Below the pieces are notes generated by a model. That model was not told where the DNA came from and did not search any database. It was given only the letters and a program-made list of their open reading frames with translations. DNA of 64,000 bases from Candidatus Gastranaerophilales bacterium (GTDB lineage Bacteria; Cyanobacteriota; Vampirovibrionia; Gastranaerophilales; Gastranaerophilaceae). Positions within the stretch are counted from its first letter, which is position 1; each line of letters begins with the position of its first letter. This document shows, piece after piece, positions 8,803 to 18,200 of this stretch. The translations under genes were made by a program, and so were the position numbers. The stretch covers positions 186,001 through 250,000 of the forward strand of contig CALVEH010000002.1 of the NCBI GenBank assembly GCA_944326545.1. Reading direction: 5' to 3'.

Positions 8803-9663
8803 TTATATAAATACTTTTTTAGTAACTAACTTATCAATTTGTTTTTGAGCCAATGCACACAAATTATTTTTGAAGACCAGACAAACAAACTCATCTTGCT
8901 CAAATAATTCACAAAGCAGACTCTGACCGTGCTGAACTTTGTCCATTTGTTCTTCTGATAACTCGTACTGATGGTAGGATAAAACATCAACAGGATTTAT
9001 CAAAAAACTTTTAACAACATCAGCATCAGAGATACTATCCAATTGAACAGAATTATCCAACGTAAACAGACCGGATTTTGTCCGTGTTAAAGCTGTCATC
9101 ACTGCTCCTGAGCCAATATTTTGCCCTAAATCATTAACAATAGAACGAATGTACGTCCCCTTAGAACATGCAATTTCTATCTTCGCTGTCTGTAAAGACT
9201 CATTAAAATCTATAAGTTGAATCTTATTTATGACAACTTTACGTTTTGGAATATCATCAGGGATAATACCTTCTCTTGCAAGTTCATATAATCTTTTGCC
9301 GTTATAATGAACAGCCGAATAAGCAGGAGGAATCTGCTCTATCTCTCCTTCAAAAAAAGTCAAAGCTTGAATAATCTGCTCTTTTACAACTTTTTTATCA
9401 GAAAATTTTTCAACAACACCTTCTGTATCATAAGTATCAGAAACTTTGCCAAACTCAAGCTCAGCAATATAAGCCTTATCTTCTTTTAGATATTCTATCA
9501 AGCGTGTAGCTTTACCAAACGCAATAGGCAAAACGCCTTCAGCCAATGGATCCAATGTACCGGTATGTCCAATTTGTTTAAATTTAGAGACACGACGTAG
9601 TCTTGCGACAACATCATGCGAAGTTAAACCTTTAGGCTTATAAATATTTAAAAAACCAAACAT
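8803..9663 (-). CDS. truB: tRNA pseudouridine-55 synthase
   Basis: The protein has 286 aa. GFLNIYKPKGLTSHDVV at the start and IGHTGTLDPLAEGVLPI carry the TruB signature with the catalytic Asp in GTLDP (about residue 38). KAYIAELEFG, PPAYSAVHYNGKRLYELARE and CSKGTYIRSIVNDLG are further family motifs. The C-terminus (about 230-286) is a PUA-like extension. The enzyme makes pseudouridine 55 in the T loop of tRNAs. Its place directly after rbfA is the usual infB-rbfA-truB order. Confidence 0.95.
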   Translation of the reverse strand: MFGFLNIYKPKGLTSHDVVARLRRVSKFKQIGHTGTLDPLAEGVLPIAFGKATRLIEYLKEDKAYIAELEFGKVSDTYDTEGVVEKFSDKKVVKEQIIQALTFFEGEIEQIPPAYSAVHYNGKRLYELAREGIIPDDIPKRKVVINKIQLIDFNESLQTAKIEIACSKGTYIRSIVNDLGQNIGSGAVMTALTRTKSGLFTLDNSVQLDSISDADVVKSFLINPVDVLSYHQYELSEEQMDKVQHGQSLLCELFEQDEFVCLVFKNNLCALAQKQIDKLVTKKVFI

Positions 9664-9678
9664 AAATACACCGATTAA

Positions 9679-10032
9679 TTAAATTTCACCTTTAGAAATT
9701 TTATCAATCAAATCCATAACTTTAGTACCACGTTCCAAAGAATCATCAGGAATAAAACGCAATTCAGGAGTAAGTCTCAATCTTACTCTTTTACCAACCT
9801 CATATCTTATTCTTGAAACATTATCTTCCAAAGCTTCAATCGTCTGCTTTTTAGCCTCATCATTAGTAGAAAAAACAGAAAAGTAAACTTTAGCAAAAGA
9901 ATTATCATGAGCCAATTCTATATCAGTAATTGACACAACACCACTTATACGAGGATCTTTGATATCTTTTTGAATGATATCTGCAATTTCTTTCATTAAT
10001 GTTTTTCTGACTCGTTCGTTACGTAATGACAT
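9679..10032 (-). CDS. rbfA: Ribosome-binding factor A
   Basis: The protein has 117 aa. RNERVRKTLMKEIADIIQ at the start, KDPRISGVVSITDIELAHD, AKVYFSVF and TPELRFIPDDSLERG match RbfA, a KH-fold protein that binds the 30S subunit during maturation of the 5' end of 16S rRNA. The gene sits 2 bases after infB and 15 bases before truB, in the standard operon order. Confidence 0.95.
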   Translation of the reverse strand: MSLRNERVRKTLMKEIADIIQKDIKDPRISGVVSITDIELAHDNSFAKVYFSVFSTNDEAKKQTIEALEDNVSRIRYEVGKRVRLRLTPELRFIPDDSLERGTKVMDLIDKISKGEI

Positions 10033-10034
10033 AA

Positions 10035-12512
10035 TTACACCAAAACCTGTCTTTCTACTTCTTCAGTTGTTGAAACTTCTATAATATCGCCTTCTTGAAT
10101 GTCATTAAACTTAGCGAATGAGATACCACACTCAAAGCCAGTAGCAACCTCTTTAACATCATCCTTAAATCTCTTAAGTTGATCAATTGTACCTTTAAAG
10201 ATTTCTTGACCGTCTCTAACAACGACAGCTGTTTTACCTCTGAGTATTTTACCTTCAGTAACATAACACCCAGCGATTTTAGAAGTTTTGCCAACAGTAA
10301 ATACTTGTCTAACTTCAGCTTTACCAAGAGAAACCTCTTTAATTTCAGGTTGTAACAAGCTAAGCATTGTCTTTTCAAGGTCTTCAAGTATTTGATAGAT
10401 AATATCAAATTTCTTAATAGTAACATTTTCTCTGGCAGCTGCCAGTTCTGCGTTGTTATCTTCTTTTACTGTGAAGCCTAAGATAATAGCATTACTTGCT
10501 GCAGCAAGCATAACATCAGCCTCAGAAATATCACCAACACCAACGTGTATAAGTTTTATAACAATTTCTTTAGATTTAAACTGACCAATAGCCTGTGACA
10601 ACGCTTCAGCTGAACCATTTGTATTTGCCTTAATGATAAGGTTAAGATGTTGTATTCCGTCCTCACCTTCACCAACAATCTCATTTCTGATATGGTTAGG
10701 AAGCATTGCTTCTAATCTTGAATTTCTTTCTTTTTCTTTTCGTTCTGCAACGATAGAACGCATTATTTTTTCATTTTCTACAACTTCAAATTTATCACCT
10801 GCTTGAGGAACTTCTGTCAAACCTAAAATCTCAACAGGAGTAGAAGGTGTAGCTTTTTTAACTCTTTCACCTGAGTCGGATAATAAAGCTCTAACCTTAC
10901 CGCAAACGTTACCTACAACCACACAGTTACCAGTTTTCAAAGTACCGTTTTGAACAAGCAGTGTAGCAACAGGGCCTTTACCTTTATCAAGGTTTGCTTC
11001 AATAACAACACCTGATGCAGGTGCATCCGGATTAGCTTTAAGATCTTGAACTTCAGCCAACAACAAGATGTATTCAAGAAGTTCATCAATACCTGTACCT
11101 TGCAAAGCACTAACTCTAACGCAAACAGTATCTCCGCCCCACTCTTCCGGAACAAGTCCGTGTTCAGTCAACTGTTGCAATATTTTATCAGGGTTTGCAT
11201 CCGGTTTATCTATTTTGTTAACAGCAACAATAATAGGAACTTCAGCAGCTTTTGCGTGGTTAATAGCTTCGATAGTTTGAGGCATAATACCGTCATCGGC
11301 CGCTACAACGAGGATTGCAATATCAGTAGCCTTTGCACCTCTTGCTCTCATTTCAGTGAAAGCTTCGTGACCTGGAGTATCGATGAATACAATTTTTTTG
11401 TTGTTCAAATATACTGTATAAGCACCGATAGACTGAGTAATACCCCCAACCTCTGTTGAAACAATCTTATGTTTAGACGCTCTGATAGAATCCAACAAAG
11501 TTGTTTTACCATGGTCAACGTGCCCCATAATACTGATTACAGGAGCTCTTCTTTTTAATAATTTTGGATCAATAGAAGCAAGTTCTTTTGCTTCTTCTTC
11601 TTTTTGAAGTTCTTCTTCCATATATGCTTCAAGGTCTTCTTCAAGAACTTCAATTTCAAAACTTTCACAAACTTTTTTAGCTGTAGCAACATCAATAACT
11701 TGGTTTACTGTAGCCAAAATACCTTGCATCATTAGGAATTTAACAATTTCTGCTGATGCTTTATTAATTTTTTCAGACAACTCACCAACAGTCAGAGGTT
11801 GGTTAATAACAACGCTTTTTACTTCTTCTGCTGCTTCTTCAACATGAGATCTTTTTTTATGTTTTTGAGCATTAGCCTTTTCTAAACTAATTCTTTCTTG
11901 TTCTTCCTCTTTTGAATTGTATGATTTTTCTTTTTTCTTAGAACCTTTTTTCTTAGAGTTTCCTTTTGATTCATATATTTCTTGAGGAATTATATGACGT
12001 TGAATAGGTTTTTTATCTTGACGTTGCTCTTTTTTAGCATCAGCAGCTTTTTTAGTTTGAGAATCATTTTTAGCTGAATCACTCTTTTTGTCAGCTTGTT
12101 TTGTTGAAACTTTATCAGAAGCAGATTGTTTTGGAGCAGGTTTAACAACAGGCTTAGGTGGTTCAATTTTTCCTAATTTCAGTCTTGAAACAGGCTGAAT
12201 AACAGGTTGTTCAATTTTTCCTAACTTAATCTTTTCTTGCGGCTTCTTTTCTTCAACAACTGGTTCTTTTGCTGCCGGTGCTTCCTCAACTTTTGGTTTA
12301 GCCTTTTTAACAACAAAAGCCTTAGGTTTTTTAGTTGACTCTACCTTAGGCCCTGATAATAACTCTTTTAACTTATTCGCTTGAATAGAAGAAATTACAC
12401 TTGAATGTGACTTAACCTTTACGCCAAGCAGCGTATCCAACTTTTCTATAATCTCTTTATTGGACTTATTAAGTTCTTTTGCTAAATCGTACACTCTAAT
12501 CGTATCTGTCAT
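10035..12512 (-). CDS. infB: Translation initiation factor IF-2
   Basis: The protein has 825 aa. An N-terminal IF2_N segment (TIRVYDLAKELNKSNKEII) is followed by about 170 residues of Lys/Ala/Gln/Pro-rich linker and a second IF2_N-like domain (about 240-290). The GTPase domain has GHVDHGKTT (P loop, about 330), DTPGHEAF (switch II) and NKID. The beta-barrel and C-terminal fMet-tRNA-binding domains follow. The length is ordinary for a bacterial IF-2. The ylxR gene lies 53 bases upstream and rbfA follows at 2 bases. Confidence 0.97.
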   Translation of the reverse strand: MTDTIRVYDLAKELNKSNKEIIEKLDTLLGVKVKSHSSVISSIQANKLKELLSGPKVESTKKPKAFVVKKAKPKVEEAPAAKEPVVEEKKPQEKIKLGKIEQPVIQPVSRLKLGKIEPPKPVVKPAPKQSASDKVSTKQADKKSDSAKNDSQTKKAADAKKEQRQDKKPIQRHIIPQEIYESKGNSKKKGSKKKEKSYNSKEEEQERISLEKANAQKHKKRSHVEEAAEEVKSVVINQPLTVGELSEKINKASAEIVKFLMMQGILATVNQVIDVATAKKVCESFEIEVLEEDLEAYMEEELQKEEEAKELASIDPKLLKRRAPVISIMGHVDHGKTTLLDSIRASKHKIVSTEVGGITQSIGAYTVYLNNKKIVFIDTPGHEAFTEMRARGAKATDIAILVVAADDGIMPQTIEAINHAKAAEVPIIVAVNKIDKPDANPDKILQQLTEHGLVPEEWGGDTVCVRVSALQGTGIDELLEYILLLAEVQDLKANPDAPASGVVIEANLDKGKGPVATLLVQNGTLKTGNCVVVGNVCGKVRALLSDSGERVKKATPSTPVEILGLTEVPQAGDKFEVVENEKIMRSIVAERKEKERNSRLEAMLPNHIRNEIVGEGEDGIQHLNLIIKANTNGSAEALSQAIGQFKSKEIVIKLIHVGVGDISEADVMLAAASNAIILGFTVKEDNNAELAAARENVTIKKFDIIYQILEDLEKTMLSLLQPEIKEVSLGKAEVRQVFTVGKTSKIAGCYVTEGKILRGKTAVVVRDGQEIFKGTIDQLKRFKDDVKEVATGFECGISFAKFNDIQEGDIIEVSTTEEVERQVLV

Positions 12513-12565
12513 TATATGTATATTTCTCCAAATTCTTGCTCTACATATAATATTTGTAACACAAT

Positions 12566-12829
12566 CTAATCTGCAAGTACAGCCCTGATTTTTTCTTTTA
12601 AGATATCAGATTCTTTTACCCTAAGTATTTTGTACAATTTACCCTTTTTAAAAGCATTGTTAAAGCAATCAAAAGACCTGCAAATATAAACCGACCGACC
12701 AAAAAACTTTGAATCAGGATTAACTTTCACCTCGTCTAAAGACTTATTAAAAGTAATCTTAATCAATTCATTGCGTGGTTTTAATTGATTACACGCTATG
12801 CACTTTCTAAATATCTTGTCATCAGCCAT
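12566..12829 (-). CDS. YlxR/RnpM-family RNA-binding protein (DUF448)
   Basis: The protein has 87 aa. RKCIACNQLKPRNELIKI and GRSVYICRSFDCFNNAFKKG are the DUF448/YlxR signature, with paired Cys in CIAC. In Bacillus subtilis the homologue modulates RNase P. The start at 12829 (ATG) lies one base after the purD stop. An in-frame TTG at 12841 would overlap purD and seems less likely. No strong ribosome site is visible, so translation is probably coupled to purD. The nusA gene usually found upstream is absent. Confidence 0.85.
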   Translation of the reverse strand: MADDKIFRKCIACNQLKPRNELIKITFNKSLDEVKVNPDSKFFGRSVYICRSFDCFNNAFKKGKLYKILRVKESDILKEKIRAVLAD

Positions 12830-12830
12830 A

Positions 12831-14096
12831 TTAACAACCAATTAATAATGTTTTACCGATATCTTTTCTATATTTCATAGAATCAAAGCTAACCATATCA
12901 ACACACTCATAAAGTTTTTGAGCTGATTTTTCCAAAGTTGATGCTTCTGTAGTTAAAACAGCAACTCGACCACCGTTAGTAAGCATATTTCCGTTAATAT
13001 CTTTTACTGTATTAAAATATGCAACATCGCAATGTTCTTCTACTTCGTCAAAACCTTTTAGTACTTCTCCATATTCACCTTTATTAGGGTAAGCACCTGC
13101 ACTCAAAACAACTGATGTACTATATAAAGGTTTTGCACGAAGTTCAGAATATTCATCAACCAATGATCCTGTTATTGCTGCACACATAACTCTAAGAAGA
13201 TTTTCTTCAAAAAGATTTAAGACGCATTGCGCATCAGGTTCTTTAAAAAACGGGTTAAACTCAATAACATTGAGGCCACCATTTCTATCAAGAATTATAT
13301 CCACACCTAAAATACCAACATATTGATTTCCGCTTTTTGCAAGTTCATCTAAAGCAGGATATATTGCTTCCTTAAATATTCTGCCTTCTAAGTTTCTATC
13401 AATCATATAAAAAGGAGCAAACGCCCCCAATCCTGATGTCAAAGAACCGCCATTACCTTCCAATACAGCTTTATATGGAACTACAGAATTTATAGGCATA
13501 GCATTGTAGCCGTCTGTAATAACGTAATAAGAGAATTCTTGACCTGCAATATAATCTTCTAATACAACCTTTTTATGACCGGCATCAAATAGATCTTCAA
13601 TAGTTCTTTTGGCTATTTTAAAATTGTCACAAACAAAAACATTTTCACCATGCATATGGCAATCTGTCTTAACAATAACAGGATATTTAGACTTTCTTGC
13701 ATAGTCTATTGCCATATTTTCTCTATCAAAAATACCGAATTTTGGAGTAGGTATTTTTGTCTTGTACATAAATTTTTTGGCTACAGATTTAGAATTAGCA
13801 ATCTTTGCAGCATCTGAAACAGGAGCAAAAATCATCAAGCCTGCTTCATTAAATTTTTCGCCAATACCGTTAGCAATAGCTTTTTCTGAAGAAGCTATAG
13901 TCAAATCAATATCATTAGCTTTTGCAAAATCCAAAAGATTTTCCACATCATCCGCTTTTATATCAATACAATTAGCGAATTCAGCAATAGCATCATTGCC
14001 CGGAGCAACAAAAACCAATTCTGTTTCCTCGTAATGAGAAACAAGTTTTGCAATAGAATACTCTTTAGCCCCTGAACCAACTATCAATATTTTCAT
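12831..14096 (-). CDS. purD: Phosphoribosylamine-glycine ligase
   Basis: The protein has 421 aa from the ATG at 14096, which has AAAGGG 8 bases upstream. MKILIVGSGAKEYSIAK is the N-domain dinucleotide-like loop of GAR synthetase; most homologues read GGREHA where this one reads GAKEYS. The ATP-grasp part has FMYKTKIPTPKFG, YPVIVKTD, VLEDYIAGQEFSYYV, GGSLTSGLGAFAP and VIEFNPFFKEPDAQCVL (family: NvRFGDPE). The ligase adds glycine to phosphoribosylamine in purine synthesis. It heads the infB operon here, in the place where nusA is common. The divergent GAKEYS and FNPFFKEPD motifs leave some doubt about activity. Confidence 0.88.
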   Translation of the reverse strand: MKILIVGSGAKEYSIAKLVSHYEETELVFVAPGNDAIAEFANCIDIKADDVENLLDFAKANDIDLTIASSEKAIANGIGEKFNEAGLMIFAPVSDAAKIANSKSVAKKFMYKTKIPTPKFGIFDRENMAIDYARKSKYPVIVKTDCHMHGENVFVCDNFKIAKRTIEDLFDAGHKKVVLEDYIAGQEFSYYVITDGYNAMPINSVVPYKAVLEGNGGSLTSGLGAFAPFYMIDRNLEGRIFKEAIYPALDELAKSGNQYVGILGVDIILDRNGGLNVIEFNPFFKEPDAQCVLNLFEENLLRVMCAAITGSLVDEYSELRAKPLYSTSVVLSAGAYPNKGEYGEVLKGFDEVEEHCDVAYFNTVKDINGNMLTNGGRVAVLTTEASTLEKSAQKLYECVDMVSFDSMKYRKDIGKTLLIGC

Positions 14097-14149
14097 AAAT
14101 ATAACCCTTTTTCTATTACTTTTATTATACACAATATAACGACTATAGC

Positions 14150-14182
14150 AAAAAGCCTTTACTGTAATAGTAAAGGCTTTTT
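14150..14182. terminator. Bidirectional intrinsic terminator
   Basis: The perfect inverted repeat aaaaagcctttac / gtaaaggcttttt (arms 14150-14162 and 14170-14182) gives A- and T-rich flanks on both strands. It lies 50 bases past the stop of the minus-strand gene at 14234-15115 and shields purD from read-through. Confidence 0.85.
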
Positions 14183-14233
14183 GTTTTGGTTAGTTATAGT
14201 CGGATATATATAAAATAAATGTATATTAAAAAC

Positions 14234-15115
14234 TTAGCAATTTGCGCCGATTACACCTGCAATAAGACCTGCGATACCGCCAACGATTGCACCTACAGGG
14301 CCACCAACACAAGCACCGATTGCTGCACCTGTACCGGTTGTTGCTGTAACACCGCCAACTTTACCAACAACTTCTCTTGTTCTTGTAGATTTTGGTGTTT
14401 GAGAACCTTCCATTTTAGCAATTATGTCTTCTGCTGAGTATGTTTGAGCATTACCAAAGCTGATTGTATTCCAGAAGGCGTTACCTAAAGCGCCATCGCA
14501 ATTTTGTTGAATCAATGCTTTCAAATCTTGACCTGTTACTGCGTGGAATTGTTCTCTAGCACAGTTTTTCAATGTCAACTCAAGCATTGCTGGATCATCC
14601 TTGAACTCTTGTTGCAATCTTGTGTATAGAGGTGATTGTCTTAGAGTGTTAACAATTCGTTCAAACTGAGCAACAATTTGATCAGATTCACCTTCGATTA
14701 CAACCGTTTGAAGAGCGTTACAAGCTTCTCTGATTGAGCCTGTCAATCCGTCTGTTGCAGATGCATAGTTTTTAGCATCTTTGCCTTCTTGATAGTATTG
14801 TTCTCTGGCTATATTTCTAAGGTCATAATCGTAAGCAAGTCGGTCTTTGTAATCCATATTCATATACTTGAGGTACTGAGGCCAGTATTGTTGATTCATA
14901 CCGTACATTCCCATACCCATACCACCGATTGCATAAGGATTACCCATACCTGCCATTGAGCCGGCTATTGACATATCATATACAGGAACATTACCTAAGC
15001 CAAAATGCTGGTAGAAACCTGCATTTAATTCAGTTAAACCATTTCCTGATGCAGTTGCCATTGCCGACATCTGATAAGGATTAGGATAACCATAAAATCC
15101 TGATATTCCGTTCAT
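14234..15115 (-). CDS. Hypothetical protein with Gly/Met-rich N-terminus and glycine-zipper C-terminus
   Basis: The protein has 293 aa and a visibly higher GC content than its neighbours. Residues 1-75 are rich in Gly, Met, Tyr and Asn (GMGMGMYGMNQQ) and look disordered. Residues 80-240 are helical (RLAYDYDLRNIAREQYYQEG, LYTRLQQEFKDDPAMLELTL). Residues 255-293 form a Gly/Ala/Val-rich hydrophobic hairpin (GAAIGACVGGPVGAIVGGIAG) of the glycine-zipper type. There is no signal peptide. A well-placed ribosome site (GGAGGTCGGTT) precedes the ATG. I do not recognise the family. A membrane-inserting or pore-like tail is inferred from composition alone. Confidence 0.75.
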   Translation of the reverse strand: MNGISGFYGYPNPYQMSAMATASGNGLTELNAGFYQHFGLGNVPVYDMSIAGSMAGMGNPYAIGGMGMGMYGMNQQYWPQYLKYMNMDYKDRLAYDYDLRNIAREQYYQEGKDAKNYASATDGLTGSIREACNALQTVVIEGESDQIVAQFERIVNTLRQSPLYTRLQQEFKDDPAMLELTLKNCAREQFHAVTGQDLKALIQQNCDGALGNAFWNTISFGNAQTYSAEDIIAKMEGSQTPKSTRTREVVGKVGGVTATTGTGAAIGACVGGPVGAIVGGIAGLIAGVIGANC

Positions 15116-15273
15116 AACCGACCTCCGAAATTACTCTTACGAGTACATAACCTTATTAATCTAACCTTACACTTATATAAAAACAATTTAGATTTCATAA
15201 TTGCTTAAAGCAAAAATTTTTCTTAACATTTGTTAACAATTTTCAATGATAAAATAGTAAAATTGGAGAGAAA

Positions 15274-18200
15274 ATGCTTATACAAGGCAGCTGCAAAAGC
15301 GACAGAACAAACCTACTAATACAAAAATATACGGATTTGCTCAACAGTGGTATTGAGGCAAACAAAATACTTGTGCTTTTACAAAACTCCTACAAAAAAA
15401 ATCAATTCATTGCAGAAGTAAAAAAACTACTAAAAATCCGGCATTACGAAGATCCACAAATACACACATTTTACGGCTTAATTTACAACACAATACTAAA
15501 TTTTTGGCCTATAATCCAAGACACAATAAACATTGGAGAAAACGTTGTTACTCCAAATCTTACGGGTCTTGAAATTTCGCAATTTTTCTTTAGACAAGCA
15601 GTCAAAGAAGCAGGTTTTAGCGATTACAACTCAAAGATAAACTTAATCCACCAGATGTTTAGAAGATACTCGCTTATAGTAAATAACGCCCTTTCTGAAC
15701 AAGAAGTGGAAAAACGTTCACAAATACTTAAAGAAGTATTTGCCACAGACGCAAAATCGGCAATAGAAAATTACAAGAAAAAGACTCTCGAATACAGAAC
15801 ATTTGACTATATAAGACAAGCTGCCGTATTTAGTTATATCTACAAAAAGCATAACTGTTTTAAGGATATACAATACCTTATACTTGACGATGCAGACGAA
15901 ATAACAACACTTGAACTGGATTTTATAAAGAGCATAAAACCACAACTTAAAGAAGCTATTATAGGATATGACAAATACGGTTCAAGCAGAATAGGTTTTC
16001 TAAACACTGACACACAGACAGTTAAAGAAATTGAAAAAACTTTTTCAAACGAAGAAAAAGTTAACCTTGATAACATAGATAATTTCACACCACAAGTAGA
16101 ACACAATGACTGTTCAAGACGTTTGGAAATGTTAAATAAAACAGCTGAAAAAATATCAGAACTTATAAAAAAGGGAATATCACCTGATGAAATAAGCATA
16201 ATAACACCAATTATTGACACAACATTAAAATTCACATTTGAAGAAGCATTTTTACCGCAAAATATAAAAATTTCATATTATTCCGGTAGTGAAAAGCTTA
16301 AAGACACTCCTCTCGTAAAAAACATACTAACCGTTTTAAATATGTCTTTAGGTGTAGAAACAGATGTTTTTAGCGTAAGGTCAGTACTAAACAATATGCT
16401 AAAAATTCCTGTTAAATATTGCATGCCTGTCATTGTGAAATATAAAGAAACAGGTTCAATACAAGCTACAGAATTTGAAAACCCAATTTATACAGAAGCA
16501 ATAAAAAAGCTTAAAGAAACAATAGACAAAATAACAAACGAACAGATGACCTTGTCTCAAAAGACATTTGAGATATACAAAAACCTTGTTAATCCAAACT
16601 TTGATGAATTTTACCAGCTGGAGAAAGTGAACTTTTTTATAAAACAAATACAAGACTTTGAAAATGTTTTTCACAGCCAAAAATGCAACCAAGCATTACA
16701 AAAAGCGATCTTAAACCAGCTTGAAAACTCAATTATATCTGAAAACCCCGCTTTTGCCCCCGAAATAGAAGAAAAATCAATAATTGTAGCAACAGCACAA
16801 AAAATAATAGATTTTTCTCTAAAAACAAAATACCAATTTTGGCTTGATATAAGTTCTTCCGAGTGGACAAAAGAGGATATGGGTACTCTTTATAATGCCT
16901 GGGTGTTTCAAAAGTCTTGGAATAAAGAAGAATTTACCTATGAAGACAGTATTGAACTTGCAAAGCTAAAGACCAAAAAACAGTTACGCAAACTTTCTTT
17001 ATTAGCGCAAGATAAAATTTATGCGTACTCTAGCCTTTTTGATACAGAAGGTAATGAAAACTTTGGAGGTATAGAAGAATACATACTGCCTAAAGAAAAA
17101 CAAACAAAGGACTTTGATTTTAAATTTACACCTCGTGACGACCAAAAGCCTGTTCTGGAATATAAATCCGGAAATATGGCTATATCTGCAGTGCCGGGAG
17201 CGGGCAAAACAACAATACTTCTTGCACTGATAATAAAACTTCTATCTGACGGGGTACAAAGTGACAACATATTTGTTATGACATATATGGATTCAGCAGC
17301 CAAAAACTTTAAAGAAAGGATAAAAAAAGCTTGTCCAAACCTTGAAAAAATGCCTAATATTTCAACAATCCACGGACTTGCATTAAGAATTTTAAAAGAA
17401 AACTCAAATTATCTTAGAGTTGGGCTTAATGCTGATTTTGAGGTTTGTGACGACAACCTCAGACAAAAAATCATTAGAGAAATTATGTCAAAGCTTCAAA
17501 TTGACCAAAACGAGTTTGACCGCTATGACAAAGCTATATCAGCACTAAAACTTTCTGACGTAAAAGAAATCCCCTACATCAAAGACAGAGAAATCTTTCT
17601 TTTCATAAAATTTTACAACGCCTATAACAACTACCTAAAAAGCAGAAACATTATAGACTACGATGATATGCTTTCATATTGCGTAAAAATTCTTGAAGAA
17701 AACAAAGACATAGCAGAATATTATCAAGATATCTGTCACTACGTTATAGAAGACGAGGCTCAAGATTCATCTGTTATTCAACAAAAACTGCTGTCACTTT
17801 TATGCCAAAAGCATAAAAACCTCATTCGCTGTGGAGATATAAACCAAGCAATCACAACAACTTTTACAAACGCAGACTTGGAAGGGTTTAAAACATTCAT
17901 ATCAAACAGCAACAACGTGTCAATGAACCGTTCTCAAAGATGTTCAAAAGATGTTTATCAAACAGCGAACAGACTTATAGACTTTTCTAAAACAGACGAA
18001 AACTTAAAAAATTCGTTTTTCGACATAAAAATGAACGAAGTTACAGGCAAAAACCCTGTAGTTACTAACGGATTAAATGTACAAACATTCGACAATTACA
18101 CAGAAGAAAATAACTACCTTCTGGAACAAATAAGAAATATATTTAATAAAGACTCAAAAGCAAGTATCGCTATACTTGTAAGGAATAACTACATAATTGA

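Noticed and set aside
11046-11459. 137-codon plus-strand frame inside infB
   Set aside because: It is antisense to the conserved GTPase region of IF-2, with no ribosome site or domain.
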